Below, piece by piece: positions 55,690-64,000 of a stretch of DNA of 64,000 nt (position 1 is its first letter; each line of letters opens with the position of its first letter). The notes beneath the pieces are model-generated. The model was given only the letters and a program-made list of their open reading frames with translations, searched no databases and had not been told where the DNA came from. The translations under genes and the position numbers were made by a program. The DNA comes from Neobacillus sp. CF12 (lineage in GTDB: Bacteria; Bacillota; Bacilli; Bacillales; Cytobacillaceae), in contig NZ_JAUCEU010000007.1 in NCBI RefSeq assembly GCF_030348765.1, positions 1,978,501 through 2,042,500 on the forward strand. Direction: 5' to 3'.

Positions 55690-57795
55690 CTATAAATATA
55701 GCTTTTGGCTATGTTCATGAGTTTTTGATAGGAATTTTACAGCAAGTCGTTCCGCTAGTTCATCATCTGACAAAGGATTTCGATGAGTATTCTCCAAATA
55801 AATATATTTTTCCGTTTCTGGCATCAGGTACTCTTTATACCATAAAAAGAAATCAGGACTGTCTCCCTGCATTCTTAGAAACTTACGCAGTGCTTCCAAA
55901 GAATAAATGGTACTGTCGATGTTTGTTAACCAATCTGCTCGGTAAAAATTTTCCCACTTACCGTGCTCTGAACGTTTTAATGCCTGCTTACTATCCTTGT
56001 AAAAACCAATTGATTGGGATACGTGGACAAAGGCAAGCGGGTAGTCCTTTTCCAAATAAGATAAAAAGGCGTTACACAGGGAAATAAACCCTTTACACCC
56101 GAAGGCATGGAGTTCCGCCTGCTGTAGGAGTAGATCCGTAAAACGCTGCTTGTCTTCTTCAAGCAGCAGTAACGAGAGATGACGACATTGGCTTAAAAAC
56201 TCCTCCCAGCCTGCTAAACCAATTCCACATTTTTCCAAGAACCATTTCACTTGTTCGATAAAAGAAACTTCCCCTGTAGCCCAGTACAATCTCTCCAACG
56301 GAATATTCGTTTTCCCCTGAAGCCAGTGGCCAATTATCTTCCTTGCTGGATGATGGTAAAATTCATCTCCTGCTTTGTCATCTGGATTAGGGCCATAGGG
56401 TATCGTCTTTTCAAAGTAGCTTAAATAAAGTTGTGCAATTTCTTTGTGTTTGGTTGTGTATAGACGCTCAATAAATGAGTGCAAATGTTCTTCTAGATTT
56501 ATCGTGCCGGTATTCCATAATTCACTCACCACATCGAGATGATAAAGATGCATACGGATATTTCCGCTGTTAAGCAGCAAGTAGGATACGGCGCCGACAT
56601 CAAACGCCTTTTCAAGTTCCTGTTTTATCAATTCTGGCGGAGATGGAAACATCGTCAAATGATTCGAAGCCTGGAGGTCATGGAAAGTGATATGATAATA
56701 TATTCCATGCTCCCCTGTTTCATTATCTGCAGGAAGAGAAGAAATCCGATAGTTTTCATTTCCCTGTCTTCGGGTCACCATTTTGCCATACCCGTTATCA
56801 GCCCATATCTTAATCACACCTTCAGGGACTTTTACATGTCCTGCTTTGTATAATTCGGATATTTCACCGTATAAAGCCATAGAGCAGACAGGATTATCAA
56901 CTGATTTATTTATCATCTCATATTGCCTATGCACAACTTTAGAGATCATTGCACCTCTACTTTCCGGTGTATCAAACTCAGGGTCATACTGCCAAAATGG
57001 TGCATCCCCCTGCCCGCGAAACGAAAGTACCCAGACAATTTTTTTATCCTTTTGGATCTCAATCGCTTCCTCCCATAAAGACTCAAAAAGTTCCGGATTT
57101 TGTTTGTAGCTAGGTTTCTCGCCTGGAAATGCTCTTAGGAACATTTCTGCTCCTAATGGTTCTGCGTGGTGATGAGTAACCCATAAGCCCATTTCTGCTG
57201 CCAGTTCTGCATGAATGCCATCCTTCGGGAGATCGGTGCCAGGGATAACCATATTTCCACCGCAGCGTAATAATGCTTCAAAAACAGGAAACCAAATATC
57301 TTTAGATGGTGGATATTCTTCCTTCCAGCCGATTAGACAAACCTCATCATTGACAAACCAGCCACGGTATTTCACCTTTTTCCCCAGGGAATGAAACTCT
57401 ACAGCGGGTATATGTATCTCAGACTTTTGTTCAATCTGTAAATCTGCCCAAAACCAAAAAGGGTCCACTCCTAAGTATTGATGGCTATAATGCAGTAATC
57501 CGTATATAATTCCTAAGTCGTCATAGCCCACGATGTGGAAAGATAGTTTTCCGTTATTTTCAATGAACTGAAAGCTATAAGCTTCTGGTCTATCAGGACA
57601 TTCCTCTTTAGTGGAGGCATATCGAATGACAATATCAGCAGCCTCTTTATTGGATGAACAGAGCTTTGGCATTTTCATAAATACTTTCTCATGATCTCTA
57701 AAAATCATGTCTACTGCATGTCTGACAGAAGTGGTGATTGTTTCCGGCAGAGAAATAGACGATTCATCATTGATCACTACATAGGAAGTCTTCAA
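55690..57795 (-). CDS. GH115-like glucuronidase-family protein
   Basis: 701 aa, cytoplasmic. The N-terminal 120 residues are a GH115/GH67-type small domain (YGLLHYSHQYLGVDPFWFW). The barrel begins with KKVKYRGWFVNDE near 130, as in GH115. Later parts (HDLQASNHLTMFPSPPELIKQELEKAF, VSYLLLNSGNIRMHLYHLDVV) also fit that family. It is shorter than many GH115 enzymes (often 800-1000 aa). GH115 proteins usually remove (4-O-methyl)glucuronate from xylan; in an RG-I locus it may remove glucuronic acid from galactan side chains, but this is inference. No strong alternative family was recognised. Confidence 0.8.
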   Translation of the reverse strand: MKTSYVVINDESSISLPETITTSVRHAVDMIFRDHEKVFMKMPKLCSSNKEAADIVIRYASTKEECPDRPEAYSFQFIENNGKLSFHIVGYDDLGIIYGLLHYSHQYLGVDPFWFWADLQIEQKSEIHIPAVEFHSLGKKVKYRGWFVNDEVCLIGWKEEYPPSKDIWFPVFEALLRCGGNMVIPGTDLPKDGIHAELAAEMGLWVTHHHAEPLGAEMFLRAFPGEKPSYKQNPELFESLWEEAIEIQKDKKIVWVLSFRGQGDAPFWQYDPEFDTPESRGAMISKVVHRQYEMINKSVDNPVCSMALYGEISELYKAGHVKVPEGVIKIWADNGYGKMVTRRQGNENYRISSLPADNETGEHGIYYHITFHDLQASNHLTMFPSPPELIKQELEKAFDVGAVSYLLLNSGNIRMHLYHLDVVSELWNTGTINLEEHLHSFIERLYTTKHKEIAQLYLSYFEKTIPYGPNPDDKAGDEFYHHPARKIIGHWLQGKTNIPLERLYWATGEVSFIEQVKWFLEKCGIGLAGWEEFLSQCRHLSLLLLEEDKQRFTDLLLQQAELHAFGCKGFISLCNAFLSYLEKDYPLAFVHVSQSIGFYKDSKQALKRSEHGKWENFYRADWLTNIDSTIYSLEALRKFLRMQGDSPDFFLWYKEYLMPETEKYIYLENTHRNPLSDDELAERLAVKFLSKTHEHSQKLYL

Positions 57796-57859
57796 ATTTT
57801 TTCCTCCCCTATTTTGTGTATTCTATCAATCTACTAACAAAAAAAGAGATATTGAAAAT

Positions 57860-57891
57860 AACCTGTGGAACATTCGGATATTCCACAGGTT
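57860..57891 (-). terminator. Intrinsic terminator after the oxidoreductase gene
   Basis: Perfect 11-bp stem AACCTGTGGAA with its complement, bordered by T-rich sequence on both strands. It lies about 70 bases past the stop at 57964 and about 65 bases before the GH115-like start, so it can act in minus direction as a partial terminator. Confidence 0.75.
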
Positions 57892-57963
57892 ATTTTTTAC
57901 TAACCAAAACGCCTCTTGATTCCCTCTACCTTGATTCTTCAGGTTCAACGTTTACCATAAGCT

Positions 57964-59283
57964 CTAGAAAACTGCTTTACTCAAAGAAAAATCTTCGGTA
58001 CTTTTCAATAATTCCTCTATCTTCATTGGCTTATTTTCTTTTACTGAACGCCATACACCCTCACCAACCGCAATTGAGTATGCTCCTGCCTCTGCACCCG
58101 CTAATATTGGATAAGAGCGATTTTGATCTACTCCTAAGAAAAGATCTTCCAATAATACAGGGTCTCCACCGCCATGTCCTCCTCCAGTTTGGAGTACATG
58201 AATGGTTTCTTTTGCTCCGCCAAATAACGGATAGTACTCAATCGTTTGTTCTGGAATCGCAAATGGAATCCGGCTTGGTTCATGGAATTCAGTCGTTTCA
58301 ATTCTTCCTTTCGTACCGTTAATCGCTAACCGATAGCCTTCATATGGAAGAGAGAAGTTTACGGAATAACTTAGGAATGCACCTTTATCATACTTAACGG
58401 TGGCAACATACGTATCTTCGATTTCTATTTCGTGATCAAAGATACAGGAATCAGGACGATAATGAGTATAGTTATTGGCGGATTTTTCAATGCTATCAGC
58501 CTTAATATGGTCATCCTTAACAGCTAAATTATTTCGGCGGTTTGACCAGCGCATATAGTATTGGCACGAAAGTTTCTCATCGCAGGTACTACAATAACGG
58601 TTGTCGGTTGGACTTGGATTGAATTCTCCATCTTTACCGAAGTAATTTAATGCACCATACGCAAATACTTCTTCAGGTTTCTGATCTAGCCACCAATTTA
58701 CGAGGTCAAAATGATGTGTAGATTTATGGATGGATAGCCCGCCTGAAAAATCACGATTGCGGTTCCATCTCTTGAAGTAACTAGCACCATGGAAGGTATC
58801 AATATACCAATTCAAGTCAACGGAAGTGACTCTGCCAATTTTTCCTTCTAGAATCATTTCTTTTATTTTTCGATGAAACGGATTATAGCGATAGTTAAAA
58901 GCGACGATTACTTTTCCCTTACTTGCCTTTTCTGCTTCGATTACTCTTCTAGCGTCGTCGGCTTTTGTCACCATTGGCTTTTCGGTAATAACCGTTAAGT
59001 CATTCTCTAAGCCTTTTAAAATATAATCGATATGTGTATCGTCCCTGCTCGTAACGATGACCGTATCCGGATTTGTTTCTTCAATCATCTGCTGGAATTG
59101 TTCTGGATGATACGTAGGTACGGAGGCTAATTCCGGAAAACTTTCTTTGCATAGTTCTATTCTTCGTGGGTCGGTATCAAGTACTCCAACAACTTGGTTT
59201 TTTGAACCAAATTGGTGAATGATTGAATGGATAAACATACCTAATGCTCGATTGCTTAGCCCACAAACTACGATTCTATTCAT
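57964..59283 (-). CDS. Gfo/Idh/MocA oxidoreductase with cysteine insert
   Basis: 439 aa from the ATG at 59283, with GGAGGGA. Rossmann fold at residues 1-120 (IVVCGLSNRALGMF is a variant of the GxGxxG motif), EKP at 101-103, and IHKSTHHFDLVNWW near 185-198. A cysteine cluster C231, C234, C240 lies in YCSTCDEKLSCQYYMRW, where the protein is longer than the 321-aa relative at 27214. The cysteines may bind a metal for structure. It probably acts on an unsaturated uronate or a deoxysugar acid; exact substrate unknown. Confidence 0.88.
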   Translation of the reverse strand: MNRIVVCGLSNRALGMFIHSIIHQFGSKNQVVGVLDTDPRRIELCKESFPELASVPTYHPEQFQQMIEETNPDTVIVTSRDDTHIDYILKGLENDLTVITEKPMVTKADDARRVIEAEKASKGKVIVAFNYRYNPFHRKIKEMILEGKIGRVTSVDLNWYIDTFHGASYFKRWNRNRDFSGGLSIHKSTHHFDLVNWWLDQKPEEVFAYGALNYFGKDGEFNPSPTDNRYCSTCDEKLSCQYYMRWSNRRNNLAVKDDHIKADSIEKSANNYTHYRPDSCIFDHEIEIEDTYVATVKYDKGAFLSYSVNFSLPYEGYRLAINGTKGRIETTEFHEPSRIPFAIPEQTIEYYPLFGGAKETIHVLQTGGGHGGGDPVLLEDLFLGVDQNRSYPILAGAEAGAYSIAVGEGVWRSVKENKPMKIEELLKSTEDFSLSKAVF

Positions 59284-59302
59284 TGTCTTCCCTCCAATTG
59301 GT

Positions 59303-59339
59303 AAAAAAACTCCCATTATGGTTAAACAACAATAATGGG
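59303..59339 (-). terminator. Terminator between TIM-barrel and oxidoreductase genes
   Basis: CCCATTAT/ATAATGGG stem with a 12-base loop, followed on the minus strand by AG and seven T residues (59303-59309), directly before the GGAGGG of the oxidoreductase gene. It probably attenuates transcription into the oxidoreductase and later genes. Confidence 0.75.
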
Positions 59340-59351
59340 CAGTGTATACGT

Positions 59352-60179
59352 TTATCTTTCCTTTAAAAATGCGATGCTTTCGTCAATAAAAGGTTCTTTT
59401 GTTTCTTCTAATAGGATGTTGATATATGGTTTTTTCTCTTTTAGGACGTTCAATATATACTCGTAATTTAATAGTCCTTTACCAACTGCTGTTGGTACTA
59501 GTTGGTTGTTTTCAATGATAAAATCCTTTGCATGGAGGATTACTACTCTATCACCGAATAAATCCATGGCTTCTTGAAAAATTTCTTCTTGATTTTGGTA
59601 TGTGTCTATTGTTAATAGATTTACCGGGTCGAGAATGACTTGTAGATTATTCGAATTAATTGAATCTAAGAGTCGCTTCATCACTTTTGGAGAATAAACA
59701 GGATGGTTGACTCCCGCTTCTATTCCAACAATGACTCCAAATTTTTCTGCTTCCTTTACCAGTTCGCGTACACTTTCCACCACTTCTAGGAAAGGTCTCT
59801 CTTTGAAGTTCTCTTCTGTATAGAAAATTTCTGGATTTACATTTCCCGTTTCAGTAGCCACGATACTGCAGCCAAAATCTCTAGCAAAGCGGATATGCTC
59901 TTTAAAACGCTCAATCCCTTTTTTCCTTTCAACCAAATCAGGATGTATCATATTAAAATAGCAGCCTAATACCGCAATCTGAACATTATACTTTGAGAAC
60001 ATACTACCTACATATCGGGCTAAACCTGGGCTTAAACTGCCTACTTCGGTATTTACATTCGATAATGACTTACCTAAAGCCAACTGAACGGAAGTGAGCC
60101 CTTTGCTAGCAATCTCTTGTACCAACTCTTCTAATGGCAGGTTTTCAATATCATGTGCTCTTATTCCAATGTTTAACAT
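59352..60179 (-). CDS. Sugar phosphate isomerase/epimerase-like TIM-barrel protein
   Basis: 275 aa from MLNIGIRAHD at 60179, which gives the best spacing to GGTGGGGG. AP-endonuclease/xylose-isomerase-type barrel. ATETGNVNP and VGIEAGVNH carry the metal-binding Glu, DPVNLL follows, and HAKDF near 220 provides further ligands. It may epimerise or isomerise a keto-sugar acid in unsaturated uronate metabolism, working with the oxidoreductase gene next to it. Substrate not readable. Confidence 0.85.
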   Translation of the reverse strand: MLNIGIRAHDIENLPLEELVQEIASKGLTSVQLALGKSLSNVNTEVGSLSPGLARYVGSMFSKYNVQIAVLGCYFNMIHPDLVERKKGIERFKEHIRFARDFGCSIVATETGNVNPEIFYTEENFKERPFLEVVESVRELVKEAEKFGVIVGIEAGVNHPVYSPKVMKRLLDSINSNNLQVILDPVNLLTIDTYQNQEEIFQEAMDLFGDRVVILHAKDFIIENNQLVPTAVGKGLLNYEYILNVLKEKKPYINILLEETKEPFIDESIAFLKER

Positions 60180-60203
60180 TTTCATCCCCCACCTATGCTT
60201 GTT

Positions 60204-61289
60204 TTAGATTCTGTGATGCAAGTATTCTACTAATGCAAGGATTGCCATTGATTGTCCATATGGCATTGCTGTGACAGGAATTTGTTTGTAAAATTCTTGG
60301 GTTTCGCCCATTGCCGTTCCAGCTGAAACATGCTGTAATTCACCAGTTTCATCAATATTCTCAATTACAGCCTTAATCGCTTTTAATCCCATATCATTGT
60401 ATCTCTTCCCAACATAGCGTTTACGCACCGACCTTAATGTTCCAAAGGCAAAACCGGCTGTGCAGGATGCCTCTACATAGGATGTTGGATCGAGGAGCAG
60501 GGTATGCCATAAACCGTTTTCATTTTGACACGTTTCAAGTGCTTCTAATTGTCTATCTAACGTATCAATCAAAATTTGACGAACCGGATCCTTCTCATCT
60601 AATTCTACTAAATCAAGGAATTCAGGAATTGCAATCGTTACCCATGAATTTCCACGTCCCCACAGTGCTTCTGCAAAATTATGATTTCCTTCAAACGTCC
60701 ACCCATGGAACCATAACCCTGTTTTCTTATCAAATAGATACTTGATATGTATTAAGAATTGTTTTTTTGCTTCTTCCACATATTCCGGCTTATTTAACAA
60801 TAGACCAATTTTCGTTAATGGCAGTACGCTCATCATTAAGGTGTCATCCCATAATTGCTGGTAATTTTCATTACCAAACACAACGTGCTGGATGCCGCCA
60901 TCCTTTGTTCTAGGCATATCGTGATACAGCCAGTCACCCCAGGTTTCTAAATATGGAATGTAGGTTGGATTCCCTGTTTCTTCATACAAATATGCAAGCG
61001 TTAACATTTGAACCATCGTGTTCACATTTTTTTCAACTGGAGGTTCTTTGAACTGATCCTCAAACCACTTTACAATAATAGTTAATACTTCTTCTTTTTT
61101 GGTTAATTTATAATACTTCATCATTCCATAAAGGCCTACACCCGCTGTCCATTCCCAATAGTTAAAACTCTTATTATCAATTTTTCTTCCATCAGCAAGC
61201 GGTATCGCATATTTCCCGTCTGGATCATTTAGGTTAATTAAGTTATCAATTAGCAGCTCTATTTTATGTTCAATTTCATGTCTATGCAT
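60204..61289 (-). CDS. yesR: GH105 unsaturated uronyl hydrolase (second copy)
   Basis: 361 aa, GAGGAGG before the ATG at 61289. Shares WFHGWTFEGNHNFAEALWGRGNSW and LWDDTLMMSVLPLTKIGLLLNKPEY with the enzyme at 8869; probable catalytic Asp at D148/D149. No signal peptide. The paralogs probably differ in neighbouring-residue preference (rhamnose versus galacturonate or another sugar). Confidence 0.94.
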   Translation of the reverse strand: MHRHEIEHKIELLIDNLINLNDPDGKYAIPLADGRKIDNKSFNYWEWTAGVGLYGMMKYYKLTKKEEVLTIIVKWFEDQFKEPPVEKNVNTMVQMLTLAYLYEETGNPTYIPYLETWGDWLYHDMPRTKDGGIQHVVFGNENYQQLWDDTLMMSVLPLTKIGLLLNKPEYVEEAKKQFLIHIKYLFDKKTGLWFHGWTFEGNHNFAEALWGRGNSWVTIAIPEFLDLVELDEKDPVRQILIDTLDRQLEALETCQNENGLWHTLLLDPTSYVEASCTAGFAFGTLRSVRKRYVGKRYNDMGLKAIKAVIENIDETGELQHVSAGTAMGETQEFYKQIPVTAMPYGQSMAILALVEYLHHRI

Positions 61290-61443
61290 CTATTATTTCC
61301 TCCTCATATTTAATGATATTAGTATGGATCATTTCAAAAAAAGATTTCTAGGGTATACAGCTAATTATATTTAAACTACATTTAGGTTTTAATTTAAAAT
61401 TCAGTCAAAATTTATCAAAAAACAGTGTAATCTGATTCTTGTC

Positions 61444-62094
61444 TTACATTCCACCAATTGGCAGTTTACTTTCTTTTATCCCTTCAACTACTAAACCTGC
61501 CATATGATAGGCACCTTTTTTTGTAAAATGAGTAAAATCGGTTTCATTTACTGAGGCCATAAATAAAGTTAATGATTCCTCATAGCCAATGCTTTCCAGC
61601 AGGTTCAAACTTTTCTCCATTAAATCGATTACTATTACTTTTTCCTCTTTTGCAACTTCTTTCATTGCTGTGCAGTATTCAGGAAAGTCGTTAATAAATT
61701 TTCCATTTTCTAGATGCAGCCTCGCTGGCGGGGTTATTAATACAGGCACCGCTTGGTATTCTTTTGCACACTCAATATACATTTTTAAATATTGCTTATA
61801 GGTGGTAGATGGTTCTGTAAAACGTTCAGGTTTACTTTTTGTCGCATCATTATGACCCATCTGGATAAATAGGTAATCACCAGCTTTAATTTCCTCTAAT
61901 ATTCTAAGTAATCGCCCTTCCTCAATAAATGACTTCGAACTCCTCCCACCAATAGCGTGATTTACTACCTCTGTTTCCTCATCTAAATAACTCTGCAGAA
62001 ACTCGCCCCAGCCTCCTTGATGTTTTTCCTGTACATCATAGTTCTGTACTGTTGAGTCTGCTGCAAGAAAAATTCGAATTGATTTATTACCCAT
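61444..62094 (-). CDS. rhgT: Rhamnogalacturonan acetylesterase, GDSL/SGNH (YesT-type)
   Basis: 216 aa with block I FLAADSTVQNY (S14), GGRSSKSF, MGHND and DFTHFTKKGA, the SGNH blocks of the YesT/RhgT family. No signal peptide. TTGGAGGG lies before the ATG. It is the first gene of the long minus-strand run from 62094 to 52642 and diverges from yesW. The promoter lies in the shared 381-base region. Confidence 0.93.
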   Translation of the reverse strand: MGNKSIRIFLAADSTVQNYDVQEKHQGGWGEFLQSYLDEETEVVNHAIGGRSSKSFIEEGRLLRILEEIKAGDYLFIQMGHNDATKSKPERFTEPSTTYKQYLKMYIECAKEYQAVPVLITPPARLHLENGKFINDFPEYCTAMKEVAKEEKVIVIDLMEKSLNLLESIGYEESLTLFMASVNETDFTHFTKKGAYHMAGLVVEGIKESKLPIGGM

Positions 62095-62330
62095 AAATAC
62101 CCTCCAATCTAATTTAATAGAAATAATATTCGTTATCTATTCAATAACACAACCTTGTTCATTTTACTATTGGACATTTTTGATCTACCTATCTATTGAA
62201 ATGGTAATTTCTTGCGTTGTTATCACACTTTTGCAAGTAAAGGATAAATACTTTAATTGGTTCAAAAGGACTATGAGAAAAGATATAAATTACCTTTTTT
62301 TCAAGTAGATACAACTGATTTTCTATTAAA

Positions 62331-62357
62331 GAATACTGAATATTAAATTCAGTATTC
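62331..62357. promoter_or_regulatory. Palindromic operator candidate before yesW
   Basis: Arms GAATACTGAAT (62331-62341) and ATTCAGTATTC (62347-62357) are perfect complements around 5 bases. No T-run follows, so it is unlikely to be a terminator. The size and symmetry suit a dimeric repressor or activator site serving both divergent genes. Confidence 0.55.
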
Positions 62358-62376
62358 CGAATATTTAAAATAAAAT
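62348..62376 (+). promoter_or_regulatory. Possible yesW promoter with weak -35
   Basis: TTCAGT (62348-62353) and TAAAAT (62371-62376) are separated by 17 bases; the -35 overlaps the right arm of the palindrome and matches only 3 of 6 consensus bases, which would fit an activator-dependent promoter. Inference only. Confidence 0.3.
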
Positions 62377-62426
62377 TTACTATGTAGTTCCTTATCAGTA
62401 TTTCGTATGGAGGTGTTTTTAATTTT

Positions 62427-62440
62427 TGTAAGCGTATTCA
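62427..62440 (+). promoter_or_regulatory. Perfect cre upstream of yesW
   Basis: TGTAAGCGTATTCA matches all fixed positions of TGNAANCGNWNNCA. It lies 36 bases before the TTG start of yesW, where bound CcpA would act as a roadblock or compete with polymerase. This predicts glucose repression of the secreted lyase. Confidence 0.75.
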
Positions 62441-62475
62441 ATCATTTTTTAAATTGTGCAGGAGGGCGAATAATT

Positions 62476-64000
62476 TGAAGAAAAAATCATTGTCTAAAAA
62501 GGTACTATCCACTGCTATTGCATTACCTTTACTTTTATCAGGTGTTTCTAGTGTGTCTGCTGTCGAGATACAGCAAAAAAATGAAGCTAGTAATCTTCCA
62601 GGAGTCCAATTAGAATACCTTGACAGAGGGTTAATTGCTGCTCCAACATCTGGGGGTATATTCCTAAGCTGGAGATTATTAGCGAATGAGGTGAAAGGTT
62701 ATTCTGAAACTGGATTAACCGGGGTCAACTTCAATGTATACCGTGATGGTAATTTGATTTCAACAGTCGAAGACAGCACCAACTTTGTTGATCAAAATGG
62801 CACCTCTGCTTCTAGCTATTATGTTCGTTCTGTATTAGATAGAAAAGAGCTCGATCAAAGTACTTCTGTCACACCTTGGAAGCAATCCTATGTTGACTTA
62901 CGGCTCAAAAAGCCAGCCGATGGTGTGACACCTGCAGGTGAAAGGTATACCTATTCTGCAAATGATATGAGTGTCGGAGATGTTGATGGAGACGGCAAAT
63001 ATGAGTATTTTGTTAAATGGGAACCTTCCAACTCAAAGGACGTATCACAAAAAGGATATACCGGTAACACGTTTATTGACTGCTACAAGTTTGATGGAAC
63101 TCTATTATATCGAATTGACCTTGGTGTAAATATTCGCTCAGGAGCTCACTATACCCAATTCCTAGTTTATGATTTTGATGGTAACGGAAAATCAGAGATT
63201 ATGTTCAAAACCGCACCTGGTACAAAGATTATTAAATTTGATAAAGATGGAACTATCACCTCAGAAAAATTTATTACTATGCCTCAGAAAGACATTACTG
63301 CTGGCTACAGCAATCAAGATGATTATCGAATGAGCAAAGAAGACTATTACAATCATGTTGTAAACATGTTTATGGGGTGGCATGAGAATGAAGAGGTCGT
63401 CCTTGGAAACTGGCCAAGTACGCTTGAGGAAGCATTTGGTATCGAAAAACAATTTACTTATCCTTTATCTAAAGGAGATGCCATAAAATTAACTGATTAC
63501 TTTATGGACGTTTACGCACCTAAAAGAAGTGGAAACAACAAATTAAGAGATTTTGAGGGCTTTATCTTAGAAGGTCCTGAATATTTGACTGTTTTTAATG
63601 GAGAAACAGGCGAAGAAATGGATACGATTGATTACAAACCTGGCAGGCATGATGATGGTTTGATGTGGGGCGACTATGCAATGGGTAGAATTGAACCTGG
63701 AAACCGTGTCGACCGTTTCCTTGCAAATGTTGCGTACCTTGATGGTGAAAAACCATATGCAGTGTTTGCCCGCGGTTATTACACTAGAACCAATCTCGTT
63801 ACATACAGCTGGGATGGTAAGGAGTTAAAAGAAAATTGGACAGTTGATAGCGGATGGACACCAATGAGTAATCCATTTAATGATGGTCCACATGGTCGTG
63901 ACGGAACTGACCCGGAATTTGGTACCTTGACAACTCAAGGTGCACACTCTTTAAGTGCTGCAGATGTTGATGGCGATGGCAAACAGGAAATCGTATACGG
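62476..64000 (+). CDS. yesW: Secreted rhamnogalacturonan lyase, PL11 (3' end outside window)
   Basis: Only plus-strand gene. TTG start at 62476 with GGAGGG at good spacing; open to the window edge, 508 residues visible of about 620 expected. The signal peptide has a KKKSLSKK head, a hydrophobic core and a probable cleavage after VSAV or VSA. PL11 beta-propeller repeats with calcium-binding loops are clear: DVDGDGKYEY, DFDGNGKSEIMFKT, DVDGDGKQEIVYG. NVYRDGNLISTVEDS resembles the N-terminal Ig-like domain of YesW. It makes endo cuts in the RG-I backbone by beta-elimination outside the cell, producing the oligosaccharides that the rest of the locus imports and degrades. Confidence 0.96.

Larger units (their letters stand above)
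62095..62475. other. Divergent control region between rhgT and yesW
   Basis: 381 bases without a gene. It holds a 27-base palindrome (62331-62357), a possible plus-strand promoter overlapping its right arm, and a perfect cre (62427-62440) before the yesW ribosome site. It must also contain the minus-strand promoter for the rhgT operon, which could not be picked out. An alternative plus-strand promoter is TTCAAA at 62261 and TATAAA at 62284 with 17-base spacing. Confidence 0.7.

Overview
This is low-GC Gram-positive chromosomal DNA, almost certainly from a Bacillaceae member. The evidence is AGGAGG-type ribosome binding sites, TTG and GTG starts, CcpA-type cre sites, YesM/YesN-type two-component pairs, and close relatives of the Bacillus subtilis yes, yet and lpl genes. 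No rRNA, tRNA, transposase, integrase or CRISPR was seen. Apart from one gene, everything reads on the minus strand, so operons run from high to low coordinates. The window is essentially one giant catabolic locus for rhamnogalacturonan-I (RG-I), the branched part of pectin, interrupted by a small cell-wall/spore-type island.

Layout. 1-5683: an LplB/LplC/solute-binding-protein importer with its own response regulator and Cache-type histidine kinase (kinase cut by the window edge). 5866-9969: an MFS carrier, a GPH-type symporter and a GH105 unsaturated-uronyl hydrolase. 10144-14825: kinase, response regulator and an orphan binding protein (sensor triad A). 15115-17522: island with a frameshifted coat-like remnant, an amidase and a CAP lipoprotein. 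17685-28179: side-chain operon (two GH43, GH51 arabinofuranosidase, a Cys-rich small protein, a polysaccharide-deacetylase-like protein, a GH106-type rhamnosidase, a beta-propeller hydrolase, an esterase, an oxidoreductase), lying downstream of yesO-yesP-yesQ-yesL (28262-32207). 32405-37061: second kinase/regulator/orphan-SBP set (sensor triad B). 37250-40782: heterodimeric ABC exporter. 40902-44740: a second yesL, yesU and a membrane-bound AraC regulator (YesS-like). 44970-48488: lplABC. 48656-52459: yetA and an oligogalacturonate lyase. 52642-62094: rhamnose mutarotase, GH42 galactosidase, two GDSL acetylesterases, a GH115-like protein, an oxidoreductase, a TIM-barrel protein and a second GH105. 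62476-64000 (plus strand): secreted rhamnogalacturonan lyase YesW, truncated by the window end.

How it works together (inference from families). Secreted YesW cuts the RG-I backbone. The oligosaccharides are captured by lipoprotein binding proteins and imported by three ABC permease pairs, while the GPH and MFS carriers may take smaller sugars. Inside the cell, acetylesterases, YetA, Ogl, the GH105 pair, GH42, GH43, GH51 and the rhamnosidase reduce them to rhamnose, galactose, arabinose and unsaturated uronates. RhaM interconverts rhamnose anomers. Control appears layered: three two-component systems, one one-component AraC regulator, cre sites, and hairpins between genes that need different expression levels.

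The most interesting structures are the two paralogous SBP-regulator-kinase triads, three phased direct repeats before the membrane AraC gene, a palindrome/promoter/cre arrangement before yesW, and the exporter embedded in an import locus.
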